In this document: piece after piece, positions 1-12,600 of the stretch
Numbering within the stretch: the first letter of the stretch is position 1
Layout of the letters: every line of letters starts with the position of its first letter
Assembly: GCA_964036195.1 (NCBI GenBank)
Contig: OZ038458.1
Span: 12,909,832-12,973,831, forward strand
DNA length: 64,000 nt
Reading direction: 5' to 3'
Source of the DNA: Sphaerolaimus hirsutus
Lineage: Eukaryota; Nematoda; Chromadorea; Monhysterida; Sphaerolaimidae
The notes under the pieces: generated by a model
What the model was told of the DNA's origin: nothing
The model's input: the letters and a program-made list of their open reading frames with translations, nothing else
The model's database searches: none
Program-made: the position numbers and the translations under genes

Positions 1-559
1 TGTGTACACAACTAATGAAATGCTCAAGTTATTTTAGTTTTCAGCAATAAAAAATTCGAAAAATCCCCAACAAAAGAGCAGTTACAAGAAGACGTGCTCA
101 TAATCAAGTAACGAACAAGTAAATACAATTTTCTGGAATATGTATACTGACCGAACCGCATGCTTTGTATAGCATAACATGACCAATACAGCGATCTAAT
201 GATAAATCACCTCCAAAAAACGAAACAAAGAATCATTGTAAAATAAATTTGATTTTCGGTCAATCACTAAAATGGGAAATGGTAGATTCTCCCGCAAAGT
301 GTGCAGTCAGTACACTATACGTGAAATATATATTTATATATTTGGTGAATTCCGAGCGCAGGGACCAAAATCCACAATAACTAGAAATGTTCCCGCAATA
401 TAATGTCGTTCATTATCATATTATCTTCCACATTCTTACAAAAATATGACTGCAGTCTTTTCGAAGTAGCAAAAGACTGCAGCACACGGTTCTTAACGCT
501 GGAATGCACCAACTACATAACGTTAACCGAAAGTGCGGACACAGGATCAGTATGATGCA
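1..559. other. 3' flank or 3' UTR of the TRPM gene, no gene seen
   Basis: AT-rich sequence downstream of the TRPM stop. No open frame, repeat unit or consensus polyadenylation signal on the minus strand that I can support. The mRNA 3' end is probably here. Confidence 0.4.
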
Positions 560-604
560 CTAATCCATGCTGTCCTCGGGTTTGCTGTCGGTGCGCAACA
601 CTTT
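560..604 (-). CDS. TRPM: TRPM exon 38, terminal coding exon
   Basis: Acceptor CATTTCAG|AAA followed by 14 codons ([14 protein letters not shown]) and TAG at 562-560. It joins the previous exon in phase 0. I see no clear AATAAA signal on the minus strand below it. Confidence 0.75.
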   Translation of the reverse strand, partial: KVLRTDSKPEDSMD

Positions 605-3600
605 CTGAAATGGAACAATGAATATTTGAATGTTGGCACTGTTTCGAAAGACTTTTGTATTAACATTTATTGACAAACAGGATGTGAATATTCAAAAAAT
701 GTGAGTAAAACATGTGAGAAGTTTTCAAGTATTGAGAAAATGTTAGGACAGTAACGGTGTTAAATGAATGTGGTACCACATGAATTCTGTAGTGTATTTT
801 TTTATAAAATTTGACAATAAGGTCAGAAGAACTACGTGAAGGGTCAGAATGTACAGTGACCTGTTTAGTTCTGCTGTGCGTGCGGCCGTCACCCACGGAC
901 TTTGAGTCAACAGCGTTCATTTCGCTGTCGGCCTCCTCAGCCGGCTGCGGGGCGCTGACGGACGAGTGCAGCGACGCAGCAGCCCACTCGCTGCTGGGCG
1001 ACTCAGCACGAGTGCTCGGCGACGCTCGCTCATTGACCGCCGGTCTGAACAGCGCAGTGCCCACCGATGAGCGCGTGCTGAGCGTGCCCGTGCTGGGCGG
1101 CGACGCTGAGCCGCTCCAAAGTCCTCTCACTTCTCCTGCCCTCTCCCCCGACACACTGTTAGCGCACATAAGTAGATTGTCGGCGGCCGCAGGGCCGGCG
1201 GGACCGCCGACGCCGCTACGGCTGCTAGTGGTTACTGTGCCGCTAGGGGTGCCCATTGCGGCCAAACTAGTACCCGGCACCGTGGTGTAAGCGGGCGGGG
1301 GTCCCGGCACCAGAGATCCTATGTCGGAGCTCACTTGGATGTAATGCGGGTCGAAGCTGAACGCTGGGGCCGCGGTGTGCTGCGACGCCGGCGTGTGCAT
1401 CTGGCTCGGTTCGCTTGCCTGCCGAATGAAATAACCGTGTAAATGTAGGGTATCGCATAACAAGATCAAACCGCAGTTGTGAAAATGTATTTACATTTAC
1501 TCGAAAAATACACATACTCGAGTACTAGACAAATACATATTTTGTACTTGTATTCACCTGTACGCGTACTTTTGAAAAGTACCTAGACGTGTATGGACAA
1601 TGTAATTCAAAATTTTAAATTGCAAAAAAAATTTTTCATTAAGTAAAGAAAACTTGAAGAAATCATATCCTTTTCCTTAAGAAATACTAAACATTCATTT
1701 AACAAAATGACATCAGTTGATGTCTTCCAGTGTATAAATCAATTTCAGGTGTAAAAAGTAGTCGCTTTTACATTTTCCTGGGGAAAGTATTTTACTCAAA
1801 TGTACTTATGAGCTCGGGTAAAAAAGCATTTTACATTTTCTGTAACCAGGGGTGAGTAAAAAAATATTTTACATTTTCTGCACTCAGAGGTGAGTAAAAA
1901 CGTATTTTACACATACAGTATTTGAAAAAGCTCAGTGATTTTAACACCTAAACGAAGGTGAAAGCTCACTATAGGGGTAAGAAGACGCAGTTGGTCGGAG
2001 GAATATTCGTTTTCAAAACCGTCCAGCGCGGGTGGCGCAGAACGCATTTTCGACCCACTCCCTGTTGACAGCTTCTGTTGCGGCGCGTCCGTGTACATGG
2101 ACGCAACGTCGCCATGGAACAGGTAGTCGCCGCCAGCAGCGGATGGCTTCCGAACAGGGCCAAAATCCTACAAAGATGATTATTAACTGACTTTATAAAT
2201 GAACAGGATGGCGACCGAGGCCAAGTGCCAATCCCAGACCCTGTAAAGTGTAAAGTGTCAGGCAATGTGTCAATTGTTATGACAAATGCATGAATGTTTG
2301 CATGCAAAGTCAGGATCAATTTTTTTTTTCTTTTTTGTTTTGATAGAAATTTTACATGACATTTGACACTTTACATTTGACATTTGACACTTTACACTAT
2401 ACAGGGTATGGGAGTGCCTCCAGGGGAAACGAACCTGCGCGCCGGACGCGCTGCCGACGGACATGTGCTCGGCGAGCTCCTCGCTGTCGGCGACCGCGGC
2501 GGCGCTCTCGTAGCACAGCACGTAGTCGGTCAGGTCCAGCTCGCCCGAGGCGGTTGAGTGCGGCACCGCCACGCCGCTAGTGGAGGGCGAGTTGATGCGG
2601 CCGTCGGCGCCCGCAGCCAGAGCGGCCATTTGCAGTATTTCGTCCTCTTCCATGCAGGCGGTCTCCTTGCGCATTCGCCGGCCGATCAGACCGCCCGTGA
2701 TGCGCGAAGAGGTCTATGGAGGTGGTGAAATTGGCTATTCTCGCGGACAGTGTAGTAATTATGCAGTCTCACATACTTATGTCTTACGTGCTAACAAACC
2801 CATTTTTCCACACTTTCACAAAAAAGAAAACAATAAAATAGGCGGAGTCCACCAAACCAAAATATGTTTCGTGCTAAAAATCGTTTTTTTAATATTTTTT
2901 GAACAATTTTCATTTTGTAAATGATAAAATCATGATGGTGTTTCATTCAGAAAACGCATAGTATGCGGTTCGCATAGCATGAAATACACCTCAGCCGTGA
3001 CCCAGCCAACAAACACACACACACACGCACGCACCTCTTCAAACTCCCTCAACAGCCTGTTCTGCTCTATCAGAAAGTCCCTATTCACCCTGGTGGGAGC
3101 TGCGGGTGAGCCGGACGTTTCGTCGCCCGACAAACGTCCGCTGTTGATGCTGGCACCGAAATCGCCCATGACGGCGGCGTCGGGCTCGTGGCCGAGCTTG
3201 GCCGCCACCACGCCCATGGGCATGTCGATCGACTCCTGCCGCTGGATGAACGGCAGCACCAGATCTGCGACAGGGTGTTGAGTGAATAGAATGGCACCAA
3301 GGAACAAGATAACTTAATCATGGATAGCAGAACATAGGAATGAAGTAGTAGCCACTAACGATGGCAAAAAAAGATTCGAAAATTCGAAAACATTTTCGAA
3401 TTTTTTCATAATCTTCGAATTTTTATTTCACCCCTAGAAAAAACACTTAGAAATCGATTTATTTTTCAAAAAATTCGAAAATTCAAAAATTCCAAAATAC
3501 TTTTCGAATTTTTCAGGGAATTCAAGGCAACAAAACGTACTCTTAAGTTCAACGTGCTCAATAAATTGACAATTGGTACGCGGTGCGTATGAAAAAGCGA

Positions 3601-6600
3601 AACAAAACAAAAAAAACGGGGATGGTCCGGCCGTAAAGTAAACCCGGCCGTAAAGTAGAGGGTGCTACTTTAGGCCGGGCATCATTACGGCAGAGTTGTT
3701 TAAAGTACTGAACTTTTTTCAAAGTAAACGTAAACGTAAAGTATTTTATTTTTAGTCACACCTGAATACAGAAAACGTAAAGTAAAAATTTTCTACTTTT
3801 ACGCTGTAAAAGGTGAGTAAACATAAATATCTGTAAATACTCGTTTTCTGTACTCGCGTACTTCAAAAAGTACGCGAGTAACTGAGTACCGGTATTTTTT
3901 CGGGAGGAAACGTAAACGTATTTGCGCAGCACTCGAGTATACGTATTTATCGAGTAAACGTAAATACGTTTGTACAACTATGCCTTACGGCCGGATTTAC
4001 TTTACGGCCGGGTTTACTTTACGGCCGAGTTCTCGCCAAAAAAAACGTCTAAAAACGTTCAAATGTAAAATGCCCTGTAAAATGTGGAATGTCATGCAAG
4101 TGTCAAAAGTTATAAAATGCCCGGGAAAATGGTTAACATATTTGCAATTTTCCACAGCATTTCCATGACTTTAGACACTTTGCATAACATTTGACATTTC
4201 ACAGAGCATTTTACAGGTGTCTGGGACGGCCCATAGGAACTGCACATATTTATAAGTATACTCGGTGAACATGATACTCTGCCTGATTTAGGTCTCACGT
4301 AGGAAGCGTGCCAATAATCATAAAGCATGCTATTTTTGTATAAAATATGAAAAAATCTTTGTTGTGAATAAGTTAACGTATCACGTTATAACTGAGATGA
4401 ATTCTTTCAACTTTTTGTAAAAATCACATGCGTAGAAAAATATTTGGCACGCTTCCAGCGGGAACCACGCCTGCAGGGTGTAATGTTAATGGAGTATAAA
4501 AGAGATGTGATCAAATATATTATCAAAGAAGAGTGGTTTGAGAAGTATTTACCTGTATCTTGTGAAGTTAGCACTGTATGCACTGAGTACGCTCAGTGCG
4601 CTATACTTGGGCGACATTACACTGTACATTTTTCTGGAGGTAACACTCCATCATGACGTCATAACCGCAGTTGGCAGTGAACTTACGGCTCACTGAACCG
4701 GTTCAGAATTGGGATGAAGTGGAGTGGAGTGGGGAGTCGGTTCACAAGTTTTCGGTTGGCTGTCTGCCAGCCGAAGGCATAAATCATATCTATTTGTAGA
4801 GTATCACATCTGCTGAGTATAGCCACTTCCAAAACAGTCCAAATTCTTCATTTAAAACTTCAGAATCAATATTTTTACCAAAAAAATTCGAAAATTATTT
4901 GAAAAAATTCAAAAAGTAGGCAAAAAATTGAAAATTGCCAAAAAAGATTCGAAAATTCGAAAATTAAATTCGAAATTCGAAAATTCATTTAAGGAAAAAT
5001 TCGAAAATTCGAAAATTCATTTCGGAAAAAACACTTAAAAAATTTAAATACTTTTTTTTGGAGGGTTTGCCATCGTTAGTAGCCCCCTACGAATCAATGA
5101 GGTGAGCAGCAACGAGATGTAAAAGTGACAGCGTGAACACATCACAAGGGGAATGGCTATTTGAACCCGTGAAATCCAGACCTCTCCTCGTGTATACCTG
5201 CTTCTGTGGAAATGCAAGGGGGCGGCGTAACAACAGGAAGCCGTTCCAAAACTAGCAAGTTGATTCTCAATAGCTAACCGGCAAGCGGTCCCTCCTCCTG
5301 GTCCTCCTTCAACTCAGCCTCACTGAAGCACGCAACGGCGCTGGGCACCGCGTGCGCCACCGACGGCCGGTGGCTGGACGAGCCGGCCGACACGATCGAG
5401 CCGGGCGCGCCGGCGGGGCACACGCGCGACATCTGCCGCGCCAGCATCGCGTGCAGCGGCGCCGTAGTCGTGCCGGGCGCGTCGGGCGGACGGACCTGGT
5501 CGGTGTCCGAGCCCACGTCCGAGTCCACCGGCGCCGTGGCCACCAGTATCGAGTCGGTGATCGACGTGTACTCGCCGCTGCGACGCCACCTGCGCGGAAA
5601 GAAGTGCTTTGGTTAAACAGTGAACTCTCACTTTACTGTTCTTCATTGTCTTCACCCAAATGAAAAAGCGAACCCGTAAAAAAGCCAAAAGGTACACTTA
5701 TTTGCACAATTACGGAATCGGATCACGGAAAACCCGTGGCGCCTGGGAACAAAGACAAAGTGTAGCGTGATTATTGAGGGGGCATGCCGTTTGACAGTTG
5801 AAAAGTTGGACAGGATAACAGCGAAGTGTCCCATGCAAGGACAGTGACACCAGGGCAAATCCCACCTTTTTAGAAGTAGTGAAGGTGGTGCAGTGGTGAA
5901 AAATAAATACAAATTCACGAGTTTGGAAGCTGGAACTCACGGAACAGAAGTAGAAAAGTAAAATCATGCGTTTTGTACTTGGTTACATTTTTTGCTCGCC
6001 AAAGTTGGAACTAATACTTTTTATCGAGCGAACAAACGTCCGACAGGCTGGAATTTAGCCCAGCATGCGCACAACGAACACAATCAAGGATGCAGAGAGG
6101 ATCGAGACCTACCTGTTGGAAACGTCAGGAGCGAAGACAGAGTTCTTGCGCATGAAGATCGGCATGCCGCTGCCGCTCACGCTGCTCGGCCGGCTGCGGT
6201 TGTCGGCGGCTTTCTGGCCGGCACTTATAGAGCGCTGCCGGCTGTATTCGTCCGGGCCGCCGTTACTGCCACGACCATGCTCAAGTGCGGCCGGCGGCGA
6301 CAAGTGCGTCGCTGCCCGTTGCGGTCGCAGCGGCGCCGGGAAAAACGCATCGGTTTCGTTCGCCGAATCTTGCATTCCCAACAGGGAAGGCCGGGTGCCG
6401 CTGCGCGTCGGCGTCGGCGACGGCGATGGGGAGGGCGCCGCATTGTCCGAACTGCGAAACACCGGCGGAAATGAGCGCACGTTCGCGATAAAGATCCAAG
6501 CAAAAAATAAGCGACGATTTACGAGATACTTACAATAAAACGCGCAACAAAATCTAGAGCATAACAAAAATGATTACCCCACCAAAATCAGAGAGGCAGC

Positions 6601-9600
6601 TAAAGATAGAACGCAACATTGATATTGACATATATAGATGGTGCGACTAACAGTCTCATCGCTTGTGAGTACCATGTTATCACAACTAGTGATGGCACTT
6701 ACTTTTTTTAACTGATTTTATAAAATTAGATTTTTTAAATTACAGGTAAATCAGATGTTTGTTATCTTTCCTGGCATTTTTTATATCCTCCCCGCAAATG
6801 GGGGCGCCTCCCCCCTTGGGTGGGATACGCTACCCCAGGGGTATCTTGAATTTTGACCCTTCGAGTGGTTGAATAGATAGCAAATCGCTCCTCTGGAGGG
6901 ATAGATAGCTGAAAAAATTTCTGGGGGGGTTTGGGTGGGGGGTTGCGGTGGTTCGATATATAGGCTTTTTCGGGGCGTAGAAGGGAGAAAAGGGAGAAAA
7001 ATCGCTAAAAGTAGGTGTAAAATGGCTCAAAATGGGTATACAAGAGCATATAGTACTAAATATAGCTGAAAATAGGCAAATAGGAACCAGAACTATGATT
7101 TTGGAAGTGAAAATCTATAAAAATAGCGATTTTGAGCGAAAAATGGGGTATAGTTTCACAAAAATCGCTCCAGATATGTAGATAGCTGGACGATTTGGGG
7201 GGGGGGGTTTAGGGGGTAGTAGCCCAAAATTTTGCCTCCGGGATAGATAGATAACTGAGCGGCCTCCGGCATAGATAGATAGCTGGGCGGTTGGGGGGGG
7301 GGGGTAACCCCCCCCCCCATTCGAGACCCCTGCGCCACCCCCGTCCCCCCTCTCTTGGTACGTTCTTGATACCAATACTACCTTAGGTACTTCATATGCC
7401 TACATGCATCCTTGCTATATACCCACTTTTGGGCTTTTTCAAAAAATCTGATTTTTAATTTCAAAAATATATTTCTTAAAAAATCAAGCAGCTTAAAACA
7501 TTGATTTTTGCAACCTTAACCACAACATAATTGAAAAATGGCCCAGTGGAAAAAAGCACAGTGTAACGGGAAACTGACGCGTAAGTCGCATCGCCGGGCG
7601 CGGAGGCGGGCTGGTTCGGACTGGGTTCTCGTTCCGGCAGCGAGCAGCTGCCAACGACAAATATTGCAGAGTCCGGTCGCGGCAGCGGCGGCGCTCCCGA
7701 CTGGGAACCGGACTGAAAAGCGACACAAAATTTTACAAGTGGAAAAATTACACACATTGTCTGTCGATAGGTGTTAGGTAACCTGGTTGAAACTAGGTTG
7801 CAAGTGCAAATGTGGGTAGATTATAAATTGTCAGGGTTAGGTCTCGTAACAGCGTTGTTGACAATGTACGAGGTATTTATATTGCTCAAATATACGGACA
7901 GACTACCACCTTGCTAGCAACTTGACCATCACAAGCCTAGTCGGTCAAAGTACGATCTTTTAAATGCGCCTATTTTTCATCCAAATCACCATGGAGGGAA
8001 TATAGGGGAAAAAGCCACAATACCTAAGTGATAGCATTTAATTATATCTTCTGGCGAAAAAAGTTCGAAGTGAAGGTGAATCGAATTGCAATCTTCGATA
8101 TTGTGAAACATAAGCAGAATAATGTGTCTTTCCAGTATGGTCGATGGGTTATAAAAAATCGCTTGCCAACTCCACATGCGAGTCGACAATGTCACCAACA
8201 CCCGAGTCTACCCACCTGAGTTCCATCATCCTGTTCGTGAATGGATCGCGCGTCATTTTCCCCATCGTCACTAGTAATAGCGCCAGTGTCGGCCACCAAC
8301 GCAGCATTGGTTCTGAGAACGGCGCGAGCCGCCTCTTCGGCGTTCAACTCGCCAGTCGCAGTCGACCGGCGACGCGGCATCTCGCCGCTCTTCAAATATT
8401 CGGCCAACGTGCCCGGCAGTTTATAGGACGCCTGAGACGAGCACCACGTATATGTATATGTCGCTGCAAGCAAATATACCGTATTACCTCGAATTACCCC
8501 CCTAACATTTCGCTGAGGAAATAATCAACCCCTGGGGGTATTTCGAGGTAATACGGTAATGTTGATGTGTCAAAGTGACCTGCTCCATCGAAGGCGCAGG
8601 GGGAGCAGAGTGGCCGTGTTGCGCGGTGAGACCGGATGTCACTTCGAACCTAGTACCAGAAATGCGCTCAGCCGTGCTGGCGGCGTGCACCAGCGGCGGC
8701 GGCGGGCGGCCCGTGACAGAGCCGGAACGTGGCAGGGCCGACTGCTCGAATCGCTGCTGCTGTTGCTGCTGCATCAGAGTGTGCAACGAGGTGACCATCT
8801 CGAGCATCATGGCGTTGCTGCGGCTGAACTCGTCCAGTCGGTTGTCCACCTCGCGCAGCACCGTGCGAATGTCCTTCTCGCGGGACGCCAGGTCGTTCAC
8901 TTTCATTGACATGAACTCGGTTCTGCAGGTAGAGATCTTGGTATGTGATCAAAGGGGCGCATAGTATTCACACTGAATGAACAAAATACCTGTCATTTAT
9001 CGACTGGATTCTCTCGTCTGTTGATGTCAATTTCTCGTATGCCTTCCTTCTAGACAAATCGTCCATACATTCCTCCTCAAAGTCATGCAACTTTTCTACC
9101 TCCATCTCATCCAGGAAGAGCTCTGCGGGCAAAAATCAATGTTTTTCGTTCTTTCTTATACACCAATTTTAACAAAAAAATCAAACGTACTCAATCCGTA
9201 ATCGAACAAATACTGTTTTCCTTCCCGCCCTCCACCGGACACAAATTTCATGCGTCGCTGACCAAAAAGCCATTTGATCACGAAATATACGTGGCAGAAA
9301 ATAGTGAGCGGTGGCGGTAGCCAAGGCGACGATTCATACTCCATCACTTGCTCGTAGCGTTGCGATTTCCATAGTTGCGTTGATATGGCGTCCATTTCCA
9401 AGTAAAGGTTGCTGCACGGTATATCAGCTCAAGTATTCAAATGTATTTACCTACTATGAATGAAGACTCAAACTCACTTGAAGACTGCGATGAGCAAGTT
9501 GATGAGCAAAATGTTTGCAATGAGCATAAACACGGCCATCAGAGCTGGAACTATCCACTGACCAACCACGCAGTTCTCGCCTGCGCGGTGAAGTGGGATT

Positions 9601-12600
9601 TAGAAACACCTTGCTGTATAACCCCAACAAAAAAAATCACCAACCTCTATCCCCACACGGGGCAATCTCGGCCGCATACACCTCCCCATACAGCATGAAG
9701 TACGGCTTGTAGAATATGTTGCGCACCAGCAACCAACTCCATTCCTCATCGGGGTAGGTGACCGACTGGCGCACGATGCCGAACGCGATCAGCACCACCA
9801 GCAGAATGGTGATGATGTAGGTCATGTTGAGCACCTGCAACGGTATGATTTGAGGGTTAGGGCAGTGGAGAACTACCGTATTTTCTCGAAATACTCGCAT
9901 GGGGTTACTTGTTCCGCCAGAAATTTTTTCAAACTCCACATATTTATACAGAGGTAGCAAAATTCAATAGTAACAGAGATATTTTTATTAGCGTCTATAG
10001 ACATCAATATATAAGTACATAGACGCTGTTATACGTGTCCTAATACAACTTATTCATTGTTTTGAACATGTGTCCTGCTTCACATGGACCACCAACTGCA
10101 GTTTTGTCATATAAATATATATTATCTTAACACCGATTTCTGCTGGAAGTATTTCGAGGTGTGGTCAATTCGAGGGGGTTGATTAGAGGAATACTCAAAC
10201 AGCAGTGTGTAAACGCACCATCTTCCCCACCATAGTGATGTAGGGTCCGAGCCTCGAGTGGACAGTGAGAACGCCCAACAGCCGAAGCCACCAGAGCACC
10301 ACGTCGAATGCATAGATCACTCTGCCCGTCTGTCTAGTGTCCTCGTAGAGCCGCAGCATGAGCCCGATTAGAAATACAGTGACGGCAAAGGCGGTCAGTG
10401 CATTCCAGTAGTTCGAGAGGTACAGCGACATTTTCGCTGTTAACCGCTTTGGCTCGCACATCACCAGCTGAAATGTGAAATTTATATTTAGTAAACTTAG
10501 CCCGGGTAGTTAAGAAAAATCGCTAAAATTAAATGACAAATTGGTTTAATTAGTTGATTTGGACAAAATTAGTTAATAGAAAACATAAATACAGCACTGA
10601 TGCACTGACAACTTGTCACTCACCCTCCTCAGCTGTTCAAGGCCAACGTTGACAACGTAAGCGATGACGAAAAACTCTGCCACCGAGGGGTTCACCGGTG
10701 TGCGCACCAGGCATACAAACGTAAAAACGCCCAGAAACAGCGCGTAAGACAACGCGAATGCCCAGAACGTTGTGATCGGAGCAACGTAGAATTCGTAGAA
10801 ACGTTTGCGCAGGGGGAGCACCTTGCCAGCGCCGGGTACGGGCAGAGCCTGCGAAACATTACAGAGCTTACTTTTTTTGTTTGTATATACATTAACATTT
10901 CGGCGTAACAGAAATGTATTAATCAAGAATTAGTGAAATTAGATATTTGGTTTTTCATCCTACCGCAGGGACGTAGCCAGGATTTTTGAGCGGGGGGGGC
11001 GGATTGTATACAGAGCCCGGCGAACGGGGGGGGCGGCGCCCCCCCCCCCTAAAATTTAACCCCTGTGGTAAAGGAATGGCGCCTTGGCGCCAGCGCCATT
11101 CGTAGGCGCCACGCCATGGCGCTATTGGCGTTGGCGTTAGCGCCAAATACTGCTGTACGTGTATGTATTTTACATACATATACAGCGACGGCGACCCATT
11201 TTGAGCCGTTTTTTTGTCCTAAACTATAGGTATCAAGGAAAAATACTGACCGGCAATGAAATGCGCGCTTGCGTGCAAAATTTTTCCGAACTGCCGACAA
11301 AATCGCTTTACGGAAGTGCCATTTCTGGCATATTTTTTTGTCCGACCCGGGAAGGGGGGGGGGCGGCCGCCCCCCCCGCCCCCCCCCCCTGGCTACGTCC
11401 TTGTCCTACCGTATTTACTCAAATAATTCCCCCGGGGAATTATTTTTTCGTCAGACATTTTTGAGGGGGGAACTATTCAAGGGAGGGAATTATTCAAGTG
11501 GGGGGATTATTATTTCCTCAAAATTTTTAGCCATGTTTCTATCACACTAAATACACATCCTGTTTCCATTGGTAGTGCACACTTGCATCTTTGAACACCC
11601 AATGTACTGCATTTGAATTCAGTGAATCAAACCACACACAGCTCTTTTGCTTGGGTTGACTTCATCGATTGTTTTTGAAATAAATGTGCATTAACTACCT
11701 TCCATCATTGGGGGGGGATTATTCAAGTGGGGGAATTATTTTTTCCTCACCCGCCTAACAGGGGGGATTTATTCGAGTGGGGGAATTATTCAAGTGGGGG
11801 GAATTATTCGAGTAAATACGGTATTTTAAAATTACAATTTTTTTGCCATTTTCATTTCATTTGCGACTTTTTTACATTTACTGTATTTCAACACAAACCC
11901 CTAACACCGCACTGCCCATCTCTGAGTACGAGAAGCGGCACCGACCTTTCTGTTGTCCGCATTGTAGGGCGCGTTAGACTCGGCGTCGCCCTGCTGCCCC
12001 AGCGGCGCCGAGGCCAGGTCCATCGCGCCCGTGATCAGCTGTCCGCTCGGGTCGGTCATTAGGCAGCCAGGCTTCACGTCTGTGTTTATAGAATTGTTAC
12101 GTCTTGTCACATATTTACACATTCAAGACGCTTACATACAGAAATGGAAGTGATTAAGAAGACCCCGGCAAGCAAGTGAACCCCGAAAATACATCGTGTT
12201 AATCGACTTGATAGTCACCTGTTAAGGCACATGCTAGCCTCGAAAAACTCAAGTGAAAGAGGCGCCACGCCACAGCATAGGCGGTCAACTGAGCTCAATT
12301 TGACAAATTTGTTTTAAAAGTTTCCAGTTGTTTCCTAGCTTCAGTTGACCGGCGGTCAACTGCGTGCGCAGCCGCTCTATATCAGAAAAGCGCGCAAACA
12401 ACACACTGTAGCTCGTAGTGGAGTACATAGACTGTCTGGCATCCCTATCCTTGGCGTGGCCGGGCCCGTTCCGGTACCTAACTTGGTCGTGCTGCGAGTT
12501 GCCCAGGTTCACCGCGTTGACTAATCCGTGTTCGCGCGACTGCGGCGCGCCGCCCTGCACACTCAGACCGAGCAGACCGGAGTTGGACACGTCGCCAGGC

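Noticed and set aside
560-3264. Alpha-kinase domain at the TRPM C-terminus
   Set aside because: None of the tail exons shows kinase motifs; the tail is Ser/Pro/Ala-rich to the stop.
6065-6538. Plus-strand frames of about 160 codons over exon 32
   Set aside because: Antisense shadows of a GC-rich TRPM exon with matching splice phases on the minus strand.
11049-11300. Open frame in the family B element near 11.1 kb
   Set aside because: Falls inside a MITE with perfect duplications; no homology and no similar frame in the other copies.
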